Positions 5,457 through 14,400 of a DNA stretch of 26,255 nt are shown piece by piece. The DNA comes from a virus. Both the position numbers and the translations under genes were made by a program. The notes below the pieces were generated by a model. It did not search any database and was not told where the DNA came from. It saw nothing but the letters and a program-made list of their open reading frames with translations. The stretch covers positions 1 through 26,255 of IMG/VR virus record IMGVR_UViG_3300024520_000433, one strand, 5' to 3'. How positions within the stretch are numbered: the stretch's first letter is position 1; the number at the start of each line of letters is the position of its first letter.

Positions 5457-7480
5457 TATTCCGCCGCCTGATATCCTTGTGCAGAAACATGGGTTGCTGT
5501 ACCCGTTGTTATAGCTGCCACATTCATTGCTGTTGCTGCCGTTCCTCGCAATGGTGGATCAAACTTTGCAGCATAACCACCACCATCAGCACCCGCCCAA
5601 CCCCTATGGATTACTGTAGATCCATCTTTGATGACAACTTCTGTGTCCACTGTAGCATGGGCATTGATGACCTGGACACTGGTCACATAATTTCTAACAC
5701 CCGCAGCACCCGCAGCTTTTAAAACATCATTTGTCGTATCTGTAATACCACTGGCAGGGCCAGCGTATGACCATGTAGATGCGGGGATAGCATATGGTAC
5801 TATAACCTGTTTGCCAAGCATCGAGGCTAAAGCTCTTGTGCCATCACCTGTTGTACCTACTGCCGTTGGTTCCGTGTTCCGACCTTCTAAACCTAATTGT
5901 GTGATACTACCTGCGGCAGTGGCATCATGGGTCGCTATACTATTGTCAATAAGCTGCAATGCTGTGAGCGCCGCACCATCCACCTGCACCGCAAAAGTCC
6001 CCGCATTGGTGACAGCGTGAGAGTTTACCGTCAACGTAGCCGCCGATACATCCAGCGCGGCATCTTGACCGACAATTTGGGTATCGGTCCACAAGCGCCT
6101 ATCCGTTGACATTCCTGGCATTGCGATATCATTAGCTTCTACAGTGGTATCAGTCGGGACGGCAACAACACCAATGCCAAGTCCTTTTGTCGTAGTAGCC
6201 GTGTGTGTTGTCGTGTCATCGGTAAAAACGGCGTCATCGATAAGCTGTAAAGCTGTCAATGCCGCACCATCCTCTTGAACGGCAAAAGTCCCCGCGTTGG
6301 TAACCGCGTGTGATGGCACAGATGCTAGAGAAACGGGTTGTGTTTCGCCCAGGTCCGCTTTACCCTGTAACTCAGTCAATAGCGCATCACTATTAAAATC
6401 CTGCGTCCACAATGCGCCTTCAGCCGTTCCGCGTAAACCTATCCAATCACCCTCTATAGGTGTGACAGTCGTCAAGGCGTCATCACGCTCAATTAACGTA
6501 GCTGTACCAACGATGGTTGCCGGTGTAGCTACGTCCTCATTGTATTCCGTACCACCACCACCACCTGTAACGCGTAATGCACCAACGCTATCAACCTGTA
6601 ATGGTGTATAGTCGCCTGTCGTACCGGCTAAAGCACCGCCCGCGTCATTACGTACTACAAGCATCTGTATGCCTGCATCACCAGTATTATGAGCTGTATC
6701 TTCGGCAAATTCAGTCACACCGCTTGAACCGGTGACGTGCAATGCACCTGTGCTATTCACACGCAACGGGACATAATCACCTTCAATAGGCGTCAATGCG
6801 CTCAAGCTATCGTCACGTATAGCCAGGGGAGCAATGCCCGTATCTGTCGCACCCGCAGCGGTGTCAATGGCTTTGCCTAAATTAGTAGCACCAGTACCAG
6901 GAATAACAGAATCAGCTTGTACCGCAAACGTGCCTGCATTGGTAACCGCGTGTGATGGGACGGATGCCAGAGAAACAGGCTGCGTCTCACCTAAATCGGC
7001 TTTGCCTTGTAACTCCGTAAATATTGTATCGAGAACGGCATCTATCGTATCCAAAACCGCATTGTCGGTAGCACTGAGATTGGCCGTCACCGTTCCAGAG
7101 ACGGGTTGAGTCACTCCAGAGCCATCAACCGTCACCGTTGCACCTGACACGTCAAGCGCGGCATCTGTACCCACAATCTGAGCGTCTACATATAAGCGAC
7201 GATCGAGCGACATGCCGACCATGCCTATATCGTTTGCCTCGACGCTACCATCTGTCGGCGTTGCCGCTGCCATAATCCCGATACCTTTTGATGTACCAGT
7301 GGCATGGGTGCTTGTATCATCGGTGTATACCGTATCGTCAATAAGCTCAAGCGCGGTTTTTATTGCGGCACTATTAGTATCAAGATGCTCGATAATAAAT
7401 GGATCTGCGTCAGAACCGGCACCAGAAGATTTTAGAAACTTAGATAAACCTGCAAAATTCTTAACATTGGCATTTGCCAT
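5456..7480 (-). CDS. Repeat-rich fibre-like or virion surface protein, 674 aa
   Basis: This protein, low in charge and rich in A, T, G, V and D, is built of internal repeats. A block of about 67 residues at 46-112 recurs at 413-479 (LIDD.V.TDD, VEANDI, DRRL). A 32-residue block at 157-188 recurs identically at 371-402, with its last part again at 487-499. Three beta-type units around 218-251, 271-306 and 328-360 share a GDY-x-PL-x-V...GAL pattern. Such repeats are common in phage fibre or whisker shafts. The C-terminus (about 560-674) is non-repetitive and may be the head or attachment domain. The gene lies between the tail hub and LamG genes. No cysteine is visible and no catalytic motif is recognised. 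Confidence 0.75.
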   Translation of the reverse strand: MANANVKNFAGLSKFLKSSGAGSDADPFIIEHLDTNSAAIKTALELIDDTVYTDDTSTHATGTSKGIGIMAAATPTDGSVEANDIGMVGMSLDRRLYVDAQIVGTDAALDVSGATVTVDGSGVTQPVSGTVTANLSATDNAVLDTIDAVLDTIFTELQGKADLGETQPVSLASVPSHAVTNAGTFAVQADSVIPGTGATNLGKAIDTAAGATDTGIAPLAIRDDSLSALTPIEGDYVPLRVNSTGALHVTGSSGVTEFAEDTAHNTGDAGIQMLVVRNDAGGALAGTTGDYTPLQVDSVGALRVTGGGGGTEYNEDVATPATIVGTATLIERDDALTTVTPIEGDWIGLRGTAEGALWTQDFNSDALLTELQGKADLGETQPVSLASVPSHAVTNAGTFAVQEDGAALTALQLIDDAVFTDDTTTHTATTTKGLGIGVVAVPTDTTVEANDIAMPGMSTDRRLWTDTQIVGQDAALDVSAATLTVNSHAVTNAGTFAVQVDGAALTALQLIDNSIATHDATAAGSITQLGLEGRNTEPTAVGTTGDGTRALASMLGKQVIVPYAIPASTWSYAGPASGITDTTNDVLKAAGAAGVRNYVTSVQVINAHATVDTEVVIKDGSTVIHRGWAGADGGGYAAKFDPPLRGTAATAMNVAAITTGTATHVSAQGYQAAE

Positions 7481-7495
7481 AGAAAATCACATCCT

Positions 7496-9676
7496 TTAGG
7501 TAGGATCGGTCAAAGCGGCATGTGACGTATCCGCTTGCATAGCTTCAAAAGTTATAACACCATTTATAATATCGGTTTCTACACTGTATATCTCGTAAAC
7601 ATGGTCACCACCGCCGGATTCATCCGTGTCCGTCATCTCCTGATGATTCAGTTTCACCCTATCAAGTAGTTCCATTTCAAAACCATTAAAAGCCGTTTTA
7701 AAGCGTACTATTCGTTTTCTATCCGCATAGCGATAAATAAGGTAATTGCCGAAAGAAGTTGCTGTGTTGGCATCATTGATCCACCTGGCCTCAACTGTCA
7801 TTTTGCGGGTAATATTATAATCAGCCTGACTATCCGTTAGCCACGTGCCGATTGCCCCGGCTGTTGATTCATTAAGGATCAGAACATCATTAAATCGTCC
7901 CTCTGCCTCGTTCCATCCATACAACAATTCAAATTGGTTAAATACATTTTCAGATGTAGACTGTCCGACAAATTCAATTTCTTCATCTGCAAAATCAACA
8001 TTTTCTTGTGAAAACGTTTTATCTGGCGTAGCACCTGGCAGATCCCAGTATTTTACTTTCCAATTGCCCTCATAGTCTATCCATGCTGACATTCGACTGT
8101 TAGACATTATGTCAAAGATAGATTCTTCCCCGGAGGTCAAGTTTAATATCTGCCCAGAGATTATATATGTGCCAAAAGCGATCCTTGCTGTTGATATCGA
8201 TGTAGTATCAAATCCAGCAATACCGAAAACTTCACCAAGTATAAAATGGATCACATCGGACGGTGTTTCTATTAGACTATTTGCCGATCCGGTGTATGTC
8301 CCTGATCCGTCATCGTCATATCCTGACAATTCACCGGAAACCTGTTTGTACTGGAATACAGCAACATTGCATAACAGGTTTAGTCCAGCTTCATAAATAC
8401 GGAAAAAATCACTTTCATCGCCAGCACCCGCCTGATCTTCCTCAAGACATTCAATAAAGAGTATTAGATTAGCCAGCTTTTCTATGGGGAAAGTTACGCT
8501 ATTACCACCTAACTCATCACCTAAGACATCAGAATAGTTCAAGGTGATAAGCGCCAAATCCGTATCATTATCTGCTCCATCGACATTATTAAATGCCGTT
8601 TCTGTATCCACTAATATGGCTTTCTTCTGGTCGAGATCCGGTGCGGTTCCGGGCACCACTTCGATACCAAAACGGAAAACTTCACCAGTACGTGTCCCGT
8701 GGTTTAGTGCTTGTTCTTTTTGCACTTTCCCTTTGAAATAGATAGTAGAAATTTGATGCCCGGAACCGAAAGACAGATCGGGGATAGTCCCCGTCCAGTT
8801 ACCCCCCGTTGTTGTCGCATCCGGCGCTGGATTGTCAAGCAAGGCAAAATCAGACGTAGACCCATTTATAGCCTTTTCTGGGTCTGAATCCGATCCACCG
8901 GTAGAAGCTCCACCCAATGCCCAAGCCGCATCAAGCGGTTGTACATTTTTTGTCCACGCCTGTGCATCGGTTCTTACACCTATATATCCAGCGGTAAGAT
9001 CACCACCTTCAACTCCAGTACTGTTCGTTTCTTCAAGCCATCGTTTTGCTGAATCATTCCATAAATAAAAACGTGAAAAAACGCCAGGAAACACACCAAT
9101 AGCGATATGCCCGGTGACCGGTGCATTAAATATGTACTTCGCTGATGCATTAGCACCGAAAGCTCCTTGTAATCCTATGGGTCTGTATGGTGTTCCTATC
9201 GTAAAAGGCACCCATTTTCCTATTTGCCCATCTGGAATATTAAACGTGGAATAATTTGTGGCGTTGATTTGTTGTATGGGTAATTTAGTGCCCTTTAATA
9301 CCAGTTTTGAGATACATTTTATCGTTAATTCGTCTTTGCTATATTTCCAATCATCAATAACACCTGCAATAATCGGTATATCAGGATCGGTCCCATATGC
9401 TATATTTACTGTTACAGGCTCATTATCAAGATTATCCGTCTGTATAATTTGCGTTGGTTCTTTCTGTATAGAAAAGGAAAAACTTGCATATTCACCGAGG
9501 CCACCATAAGAATCGATAGTATGTGAGATAACGGATATTGATGAGACTATGGGATCATATCCGGTTGCTACACCATACGACCATTTTTTAGATTGATTCG
9601 CAAGATCAATCTTTATAACGGGCGCCTGCACCCTATTGTTTATATTTGCTTGGTTAGCTGCACTTAAAGTTTTCAT
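7496..9676 (-). CDS. Tail tip/hub structural protein, 726 aa
   Basis: A large beta-rich protein positioned directly after the distal-tail-like gene (4-nt ATGA overlap), where siphoviruses encode the tail hub (gp27-like) or tip. The N-terminal 130 residues (VIKIDLANQSKKW, PVTVNIAYGTDPDIPIIAGVIDDW) look like the hub entry domain. A middle insertion (about 190-400) carries beta-sandwich character. The C-terminal part (VFNQFELLYGWNEAEGRF, MTVEARWIND, RIVRFKTAFNGFEMELLDRV) resembles the second hub barrel with a MELLDRVxL pattern typical of phage hub proteins that interact with a membrane-facing ring. I infer the role from position and fold-like pattern; no peptidase motif is seen. Confidence 0.7.
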   Translation of the reverse strand: MKTLSAANQANINNRVQAPVIKIDLANQSKKWSYGVATGYDPIVSSISVISHTIDSYGGLGEYASFSFSIQKEPTQIIQTDNLDNEPVTVNIAYGTDPDIPIIAGVIDDWKYSKDELTIKCISKLVLKGTKLPIQQINATNYSTFNIPDGQIGKWVPFTIGTPYRPIGLQGAFGANASAKYIFNAPVTGHIAIGVFPGVFSRFYLWNDSAKRWLEETNSTGVEGGDLTAGYIGVRTDAQAWTKNVQPLDAAWALGGASTGGSDSDPEKAINGSTSDFALLDNPAPDATTTGGNWTGTIPDLSFGSGHQISTIYFKGKVQKEQALNHGTRTGEVFRFGIEVVPGTAPDLDQKKAILVDTETAFNNVDGADNDTDLALITLNYSDVLGDELGGNSVTFPIEKLANLILFIECLEEDQAGAGDESDFFRIYEAGLNLLCNVAVFQYKQVSGELSGYDDDGSGTYTGSANSLIETPSDVIHFILGEVFGIAGFDTTSISTARIAFGTYIISGQILNLTSGEESIFDIMSNSRMSAWIDYEGNWKVKYWDLPGATPDKTFSQENVDFADEEIEFVGQSTSENVFNQFELLYGWNEAEGRFNDVLILNESTAGAIGTWLTDSQADYNITRKMTVEARWINDANTATSFGNYLIYRYADRKRIVRFKTAFNGFEMELLDRVKLNHQEMTDTDESGGGDHVYEIYSVETDIINGVITFEAMQADTSHAALTDPT

Positions 9677-10863
9677 CCGGCTAAATCAATACCCCACATA
9701 TCAGACAACCTAAATTCTTGCCGCCTACGCTGTAAATCAGTATGTAACGCATCAAAAAATATCAATTCACCGATACGACCATCAAAGAATTGCGAAAGTA
9801 CCCCCGATAGATTGACTGCACCAATTCTGGCCGGGTCCGCTACGTCCAGCGTTCCCGTGTTAAAATCACCTGCCGTAGCTTTTATAACACCGTCAAGGTA
9901 GATATCCAACGCCGTTCCAGTGCATATAAATGACAGAATAGCCGGGTTAGTCGTTGCTAAGTCAGCATTAGTTTCGACTGTCTTTGATGTTATCCCATCA
10001 TCAATAACAGCTATATAATCTTGTTGTGGTACACCACCGCCATCATCCCAAACACCGAAAGTAAGCAGATCCGCGCCGCCAGTACCAAAGCCAAGCACGG
10101 TATTTTTAGATGTAGTAAACGTGTCTGGGTCTATAACCATGTAACAAGTAAAAGGCTGATCCGCTTGTAAATCAACCCATCCGTCGAAGTCACCGCCTAT
10201 ATCAAGTCGGTCATTTGTTCCATCAAAGTCAAGCGCTGGACGATTATTGATAAGTGATGACGTAGACTTAAACAATGGTCTAAAAGTAGCACTCGATTGT
10301 GTACCATCATGATCATTACCCGACTTATCTTCCCATTCAGTGGCTGCATCACCTACTGCATCATCATGTGTCCAGGCCGACAAGTCACCGCCGTTATTAT
10401 CCACGTCATAAGCTGCCCACCAGCCACGTACCGCCGTGGCCTCATCACTTGGCAGTGTATGTTCATTTATTAGCTGGATAGTGCCATTGTATTGATTTAC
10501 CGGACCTTCCGTAAGACCACCACTAAAATCGTCGGCAAAACGCACTTGATAGCTGTCACCATCGGCATCGGTCAACATAAACGTATTCAAATCACCATTG
10601 ACGCCCGTATGGTCTGTACCTTCGAAGAAAGAGACGAGACTGTCTAATCCTTGCACGGTGGTTGATCGATCTGTACGTTCAAGAGAGACCACAGCAGTTA
10701 ATATGCGAGGGTCGCGGCCATCTGATATTTTATAGGAACGTGGTAGGCCCACAGAGTTGTTTATAATCCTTGACGGCGTTTTCCACGGTGGTACTTTTAT
10801 CACCTGGAAGTCAGAGGCACGCATGATAACGTTTGTTGCGCCGTTAGTGAGAATCACGCTCAT
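9673..10863 (-). CDS. Distal tail-like protein with fused ConA-like domain
   Basis: 396 aa. Residues 1-140 look like a distal tail or minor tail protein (VILTNGATNVIMRASDFQ, GRDPRILTAVVSLERTDRST, DSLVSFFEGTDHTG). From about 150 to 380 there is a second beta jelly roll resembling LamG/concanavalin A lectin folds (WEDKSGNDHDGTQS, RPALDFDGTNDRLDIGG, FTCYMVIDPDT, ALDIYLDGVIKATAGDFN, DGRIGELIFFDAL). This domain is absent from compact distal tail proteins and probably decorates the tail tip for sugar contact. The start overlaps the tape measure stop (ATGA). Confidence 0.75.
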   Translation of the reverse strand: MSVILTNGATNVIMRASDFQVIKVPPWKTPSRIINNSVGLPRSYKISDGRDPRILTAVVSLERTDRSTTVQGLDSLVSFFEGTDHTGVNGDLNTFMLTDADGDSYQVRFADDFSGGLTEGPVNQYNGTIQLINEHTLPSDEATAVRGWWAAYDVDNNGGDLSAWTHDDAVGDAATEWEDKSGNDHDGTQSSATFRPLFKSTSSLINNRPALDFDGTNDRLDIGGDFDGWVDLQADQPFTCYMVIDPDTFTTSKNTVLGFGTGGADLLTFGVWDDGGGVPQQDYIAVIDDGITSKTVETNADLATTNPAILSFICTGTALDIYLDGVIKATAGDFNTGTLDVADPARIGAVNLSGVLSQFFDGRIGELIFFDALHTDLQRRRQEFRLSDMWGIDLAG

Positions 10864-13016
10864 AGCTTGAGCCTCCGTTTTGCGCTTTGTACTGCGTCTA
10901 CAACCATTTTCTCCATGGCTGTTTGATCTGTTGCACTGGTCCCAGGTCCAAAGTGAAAATTGAACGTGTCACCACCAGGCGCTTGCCCCGTGATATTGGC
11001 CGCTGCGAACGCACCACGACCAAACCGGCGCTCAAAGCTGTCCATAAAGGATGCATTCGCCACACCCTCATTTGAGTGTACGCCTATCATCTTCGTTCTG
11101 CTGCCTATATTCCCGATCTCCATACCGGATCGTGCCATAGGTATAGGACCGTTCTGTATGCGTCCGGCGCTGCCTGATTTGAAAAGACCACCGGCAAAAC
11201 CGATACCTGCTCCTAACGCAGTTCCAACACCGGGAACGATAGACCCAATGGCAGCACCTACACCAGCGCCTACCAAAGCGCCCACAGCTTTATTCCCCAC
11301 CAAAAGCCCCAAATCCTTAACAAAATCTTTAAACGTTTTTTGCATCAATAGTAATTCTGTTACAAGTCCTGAAACTTCCTGGGTCAAACTCCCAACAAAG
11401 TTTTTCGCTGTAGGAATCTGCTCCTTAAACGCAGACATAATACTATGAGAACCGGCAAGGGAATTGCTCATATCGTCTATTGCCGCAGGCAACTCAAGCA
11501 ATGGTTGTTTTATTCCCCTTGCTTCTTTCTGTGCATCGGCAAGAGATTGATTGAATTCGTCTGTGTCTATTACTAAATCGGACACAGCTACTTGAACAGG
11601 GCCAAATACGTTGAGGAATGTGGAGACATCGAATTCCTCAAATCCCGTGGCTATTTCATCAATACCTTTTTTTATGTTGCCAAATAAATCTTTTTGAGTT
11701 TTATCCATTTTTTTCTTGGCTTTTGTAAACGAGGCGGCAACGATATCAAAATCAAGAGCCATAACACCATCAATAAATTCTTTGACGAAATCTTTCAAAA
11801 TAACAAAATTCAAAATCCATGTTTTGATTTGCGATCCGATAATTCTGCCCACGCCGGTAAACACCTTGGCTATTGCACTTACATTTTGTTTGTTGATCAA
11901 CAACCATGTATTTAATGTCCTCATCCCTAACACAACTCCTGGTAGAATTGTCTTTCCAAGTTCAATAAATGTGGCGTTGAGGTTGTTTTTTAATAACTGA
12001 AACTGATTGTTCATTGTACCGTTCATCTTATCGAATGCTTCATTGACATTGCCAGAGGCATTATTCATGTTTCCTAATTGTTTTGCGAATTCTGCCGCAC
12101 CTGTACCCGCTATAACAGACGCTGCACGGAAGGACCGTATATCAGGAACGATCTGCGTGAGTAAATCAATGTTATCTCCGGCTTTTTCATTCAATTCAGC
12201 AAGGAAACCAGCAAACCCTTTAGATCGTATACCAGCGGAAGATAGGTCAATGCCCAACTTCTTAGCTGCGTTGCTTGCTTCTTTGGTAGGGGATATGATC
12301 TTAAGCATCAAGTTATTAAGCGCCGTCATAGTTTCATCGGCACTTATACCTGATTTTGTCATGGTCGCTACTGAGGCCGCAATTTCTTCTATCGTCACAC
12401 CTGCTAACGACGCTGTATTTGCCACCTGCCCGATACTTCCGGCTAATTGATCATATGTGATTTTACCCTGTTTGACCGTCTCAAAAAAGACATCATTGAT
12501 ATTCATAGCTTGCGATGCAGATAATCGATAAGCATTCAAGACTGTTGTCGTAGCGTCCACCGCTACCGCAGTAGTAGACAGTCCAGCAGTGGCGGCACGA
12601 GCAGAAACATTAAGGACACTCATAGCCTCGTTTGCATCCGTTACACCAGAGGAAAAAACCTGATAAAGACCAGCGCCCAAATCATCCGCAGTTTGTGGAA
12701 CTGTCCGACTTAAATTCAATACGCTCTCAGACAAACCTTCAACATTTATATTAGCAGTATCGACAATCGTCGATACTTCTGCCATGCGAGTTTCAAAATT
12801 GGCAAACGACCTTGTGACTTTCGCTATAGCACCAATCGCCCCCCCGATACCCGCAAGAGCAAGAAAACCACCACCGAATCGTTTTAGTGATGCAGTGGCA
12901 GAAGTCGCCGTTCGGTTGAATTTATCAACACTCGCGCCGCTCTTTTTTAGCTTGTTTTCAAAATCTCTCGACTGCAAGACCATTTGTACTTTGATGGCCT
13001 CTGTTATAGTTGCCAT
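10860..13016 (-). CDS. Tail tape measure protein
   Basis: 718 aa. The N-terminal region is helical (FENKLKKSGASVDKFNRTATS), followed by the TP901-type core: FANFETRMAEVSTIVDTANI, LNLSRTVPQTADDLGAGLYQ, VKQGKITYDQLAGSIGQVAN, MTKSGISADETMTALNNLML. Near residue 630 is an Ala/Gly-rich hydrophobic stretch (LVGAGVGAAIGSIVPGVGTA) of the kind that spans membranes during DNA ejection. If the usual figure of about 1.5 angstrom per residue holds, the tail would be near 100 nm. The start shares a base with the chaperone stop (TAATG at 13016). Position, length and motifs agree, so the call is secure. Confidence 0.93.
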   Translation of the reverse strand: MATITEAIKVQMVLQSRDFENKLKKSGASVDKFNRTATSATASLKRFGGGFLALAGIGGAIGAIAKVTRSFANFETRMAEVSTIVDTANINVEGLSESVLNLSRTVPQTADDLGAGLYQVFSSGVTDANEAMSVLNVSARAATAGLSTTAVAVDATTTVLNAYRLSASQAMNINDVFFETVKQGKITYDQLAGSIGQVANTASLAGVTIEEIAASVATMTKSGISADETMTALNNLMLKIISPTKEASNAAKKLGIDLSSAGIRSKGFAGFLAELNEKAGDNIDLLTQIVPDIRSFRAASVIAGTGAAEFAKQLGNMNNASGNVNEAFDKMNGTMNNQFQLLKNNLNATFIELGKTILPGVVLGMRTLNTWLLINKQNVSAIAKVFTGVGRIIGSQIKTWILNFVILKDFVKEFIDGVMALDFDIVAASFTKAKKKMDKTQKDLFGNIKKGIDEIATGFEEFDVSTFLNVFGPVQVAVSDLVIDTDEFNQSLADAQKEARGIKQPLLELPAAIDDMSNSLAGSHSIMSAFKEQIPTAKNFVGSLTQEVSGLVTELLLMQKTFKDFVKDLGLLVGNKAVGALVGAGVGAAIGSIVPGVGTALGAGIGFAGGLFKSGSAGRIQNGPIPMARSGMEIGNIGSRTKMIGVHSNEGVANASFMDSFERRFGRGAFAAANITGQAPGGDTFNFHFGPGTSATDQTAMEKMVVDAVQSAKRRLKL

Positions 13017-13818
13017 TAGCTTGCCTTATTCTTTAAACGTTCCTCGATACGCGCCTTACGCTCTATCATCTTTTTGTGTTTCCGGCGTTCGGCTTCATCG
13101 CTGTCAAGCCACTCGTCAAGCGAGATCTCAAGTCCGGCGTATTCCTCTTTATTTTGTGCATACTCACGGACACCCTCACTATCTGTTTTCATCCAGTCCG
13201 CAAAAGACATGCCGTTTTTTACATCGTCGTCAAGGGCTTCATATTCTACTATGGCCGCTTTTACTTGACGATACCCTACCCAGTGTATTCGTTCCCATCT
13301 ATTGCGCTCACACCAAGGGCCATTGGACAGATAACCTATTCCTAATTGCTCACACGTCGAAAATTCAAAGAATAGATTCGTTAGCTGCCCGTCTGGGCGA
13401 AAAAATCCGGCTGTACCTCGTTCATGACTGTTTCGCCATAACCGTTCAGGTCAAGGATGGCGTCCACCAGCTTTTTGATCTGTTTACCTGAAAAGCCCGC
13501 ATCCGCAAGCTCATGACCGCAGGCATCGAGATATTCTTCAAAGGTCAATGACTTCTTTGACGCTTTGAACTGTATCTGCCCTGGGACAACGCTGTCGATG
13601 ATAAGCAGAAGGCTAAAGCGGGTATTATACCGCGCCTCTTCTGTTTTATATTCGGGATCGTCTTTGTTGCCGTCTGGCGCAATCGGCTCTGTAAGCAATG
13701 CGGCAACGTCGAGGTGCCATGTAACTGCAAGAGGTTGTATGCGTAGAGAAAAATCGGTTGTAAGATCTACGGGTACAATTTCGGCAATGCTGGTAATATC
13801 CTTCTCAAGGAATTTCAT
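13016..13818 (-). CDS. Tail assembly chaperone GT fusion, made by -1 frameshift
   Basis: The 145-aa ORF ending at 13381 carries T TTT TTC in the right phase at codons 139-140. A -1 slip after 13399 enters a frame with no stop that reads through the 64-aa ORF to TAA at 13016-13018. The fusion has 140 residues from the first ORF and 127 from the second (267 aa), starting RPDGQLTNLFFEFSTCEQLG after the slip and ending in a basic helix (ERKARIEERLKNKAS). The internal ATG at 13210 has no Shine-Dalgarno, so separate translation is unlikely. This matches lambda G/GT logic: the long form helps load the tape measure, whose gene follows directly. Confidence 0.88.
13381..13818 (-). CDS. Tail assembly chaperone, short (G-like) form
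   Basis: 145 aa: MKFLEKDITSIAEIVPVDLT, a beta-rich first half, a charged middle (DGNKDDPEYKTEEARYN) and a helical end with an EF-hand-free FEEYLDACGHELADAGF. Its placement between the major tail protein and tape measure genes, and its overlap by frameshift with the next ORF, identify the G-type chaperone even without sequence recognition. It stops at TAA 13381-13383 when no frameshift occurs; the short form is expected to be the abundant product. An AGGA-like site at 13825-13828 precedes its start. Confidence 0.85.
   Translation of the reverse strand: MKFLEKDITSIAEIVPVDLTTDFSLRIQPLAVTWHLDVAALLTEPIAPDGNKDDPEYKTEEARYNTRFSLLLIIDSVVPGQIQFKASKKSLTFEEYLDACGHELADAGFSGKQIKKLVDAILDLNGYGETVMNEVQPDFFAQTGS
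13399..13405 (-). promoter_or_regulatory. -1 ribosomal frameshift slippery heptamer TTTTTTC
   Basis: The heptamer lies so that zero-frame codons are GAT TTT TTC, which is the X XXY YYZ arrangement. A small GC hairpin (GCCC-AGAC-GGGC) follows at once, before the zero-frame stop 18 nt downstream of the heptamer. The hairpin spacing is closer than usual, so its role as stimulator is doubtful. Confidence 0.85.
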
Positions 13819-13838
13819 ATACTATCCTCCGCGTTCAG

Positions 13839-13864
13839 CGTACAAAAATATATATTTTTGTACG
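13839..13864. promoter_or_regulatory. 26-bp perfect palindrome between tail genes
   Basis: The sequence from CGTACAAAAATAT reads the same on both strands across 26 bp, with the centre at 13851/13852. It fills half of the 52-nt gap between the major tail protein stop (13871) and the chaperone start (13818). As RNA it would form a long AU-rich hairpin with U runs, possibly an attenuator that lowers downstream tail-gene expression relative to the major tail protein, or an RNase/operator site. The function is inferred from position. Confidence 0.7.
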
Positions 13865-13870
13865 AGACAT

Positions 13871-14374
13871 TTAGGTTATGGTGGGTTTTACAACCATCGC
13901 CCGTCCAGAAGCGGAGAACGTGTCTTCTTCAGCTCCTTCAGCAAATTCAAATTGCTCCGTGAATGATCTTACAATGGTTGCGGTTTCCGTGGAAGCGTCG
14001 CCCGGATCTGTTTTGGTAAGATCTTGGATAAAGGCATGTACATCGCTATTCGGTTCATCGCTTACCCAATCGGATGCGGATGATTCACCGAACATAGCCT
14101 CATAAACCCTTGTACTTGCATTGGCCGTACCAGTAGGGCCATAAAAACCTTTATGGTCGCCTTCAAGCGTCCAATCAAGTGGTTCCTGCTCGCCAGAACG
14201 GACGTGATCAAGTGTGCCACGATCTTTCTTGACTAATTGGGGGGTGTTTACGGTGAATCCAAGACCGCCGTTGTCGAGCGGCACGGTAATCACATCGATA
14301 CCGCTCACTGTACCATTATCCGCGATTTTGTAAACACCATCTGCGAAGATCCGAGTTGTACTGGTAGCCATCAT
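13871..14374 (-). CDS. Major tail (tube) protein
   Basis: 167 aa, beta-rich, without cysteine: TRIFADGVYKIADNG, LDNGGLGFTVNTPQLVKKDR, EPLDWTLEGDHKGFYGPT, FEFAEGAEEDTFSASGRAMV. The repeated 'WTLEG' and late 'FSASGRAMV' strands fit the tube-protein fold of siphoviruses, and the gene lies exactly between the tail terminator and chaperone genes. AAAGGAG at 14379-14385 gives 4-nt spacing to ATG 14374 and 7 nt to ATG 14371; the second codon-ATG may be the used start, making 166 aa. Confidence 0.8.
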   Translation of the reverse strand: MMATSTTRIFADGVYKIADNGTVSGIDVITVPLDNGGLGFTVNTPQLVKKDRGTLDHVRSGEQEPLDWTLEGDHKGFYGPTGTANASTRVYEAMFGESSASDWVSDEPNSDVHAFIQDLTKTDPGDASTETATIVRSFTEQFEFAEGAEEDTFSASGRAMVVKPTIT

Positions 14375-14400
14375 TAGGCTCCTTTAAAAAAGGTTACAAA

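Noticed and set aside
10960-11448. 162-aa ORF on the plus strand
   Set aside because: Antisense to the tape measure gene; proline-rich composition arises from complement of Gly/Ala codons.
13016-13210. Stand-alone 64-aa gene
   Set aside because: Its ATG has no Shine-Dalgarno and its frame continues upstream without stop to the slippery site, so it is the end of the frameshift product.
12784-13491. 235-aa ORF on the plus strand
   Set aside because: It lies antisense to the tape measure and chaperone genes, has shadow-like composition (many F, S, R, H) and no ribosome binding site.
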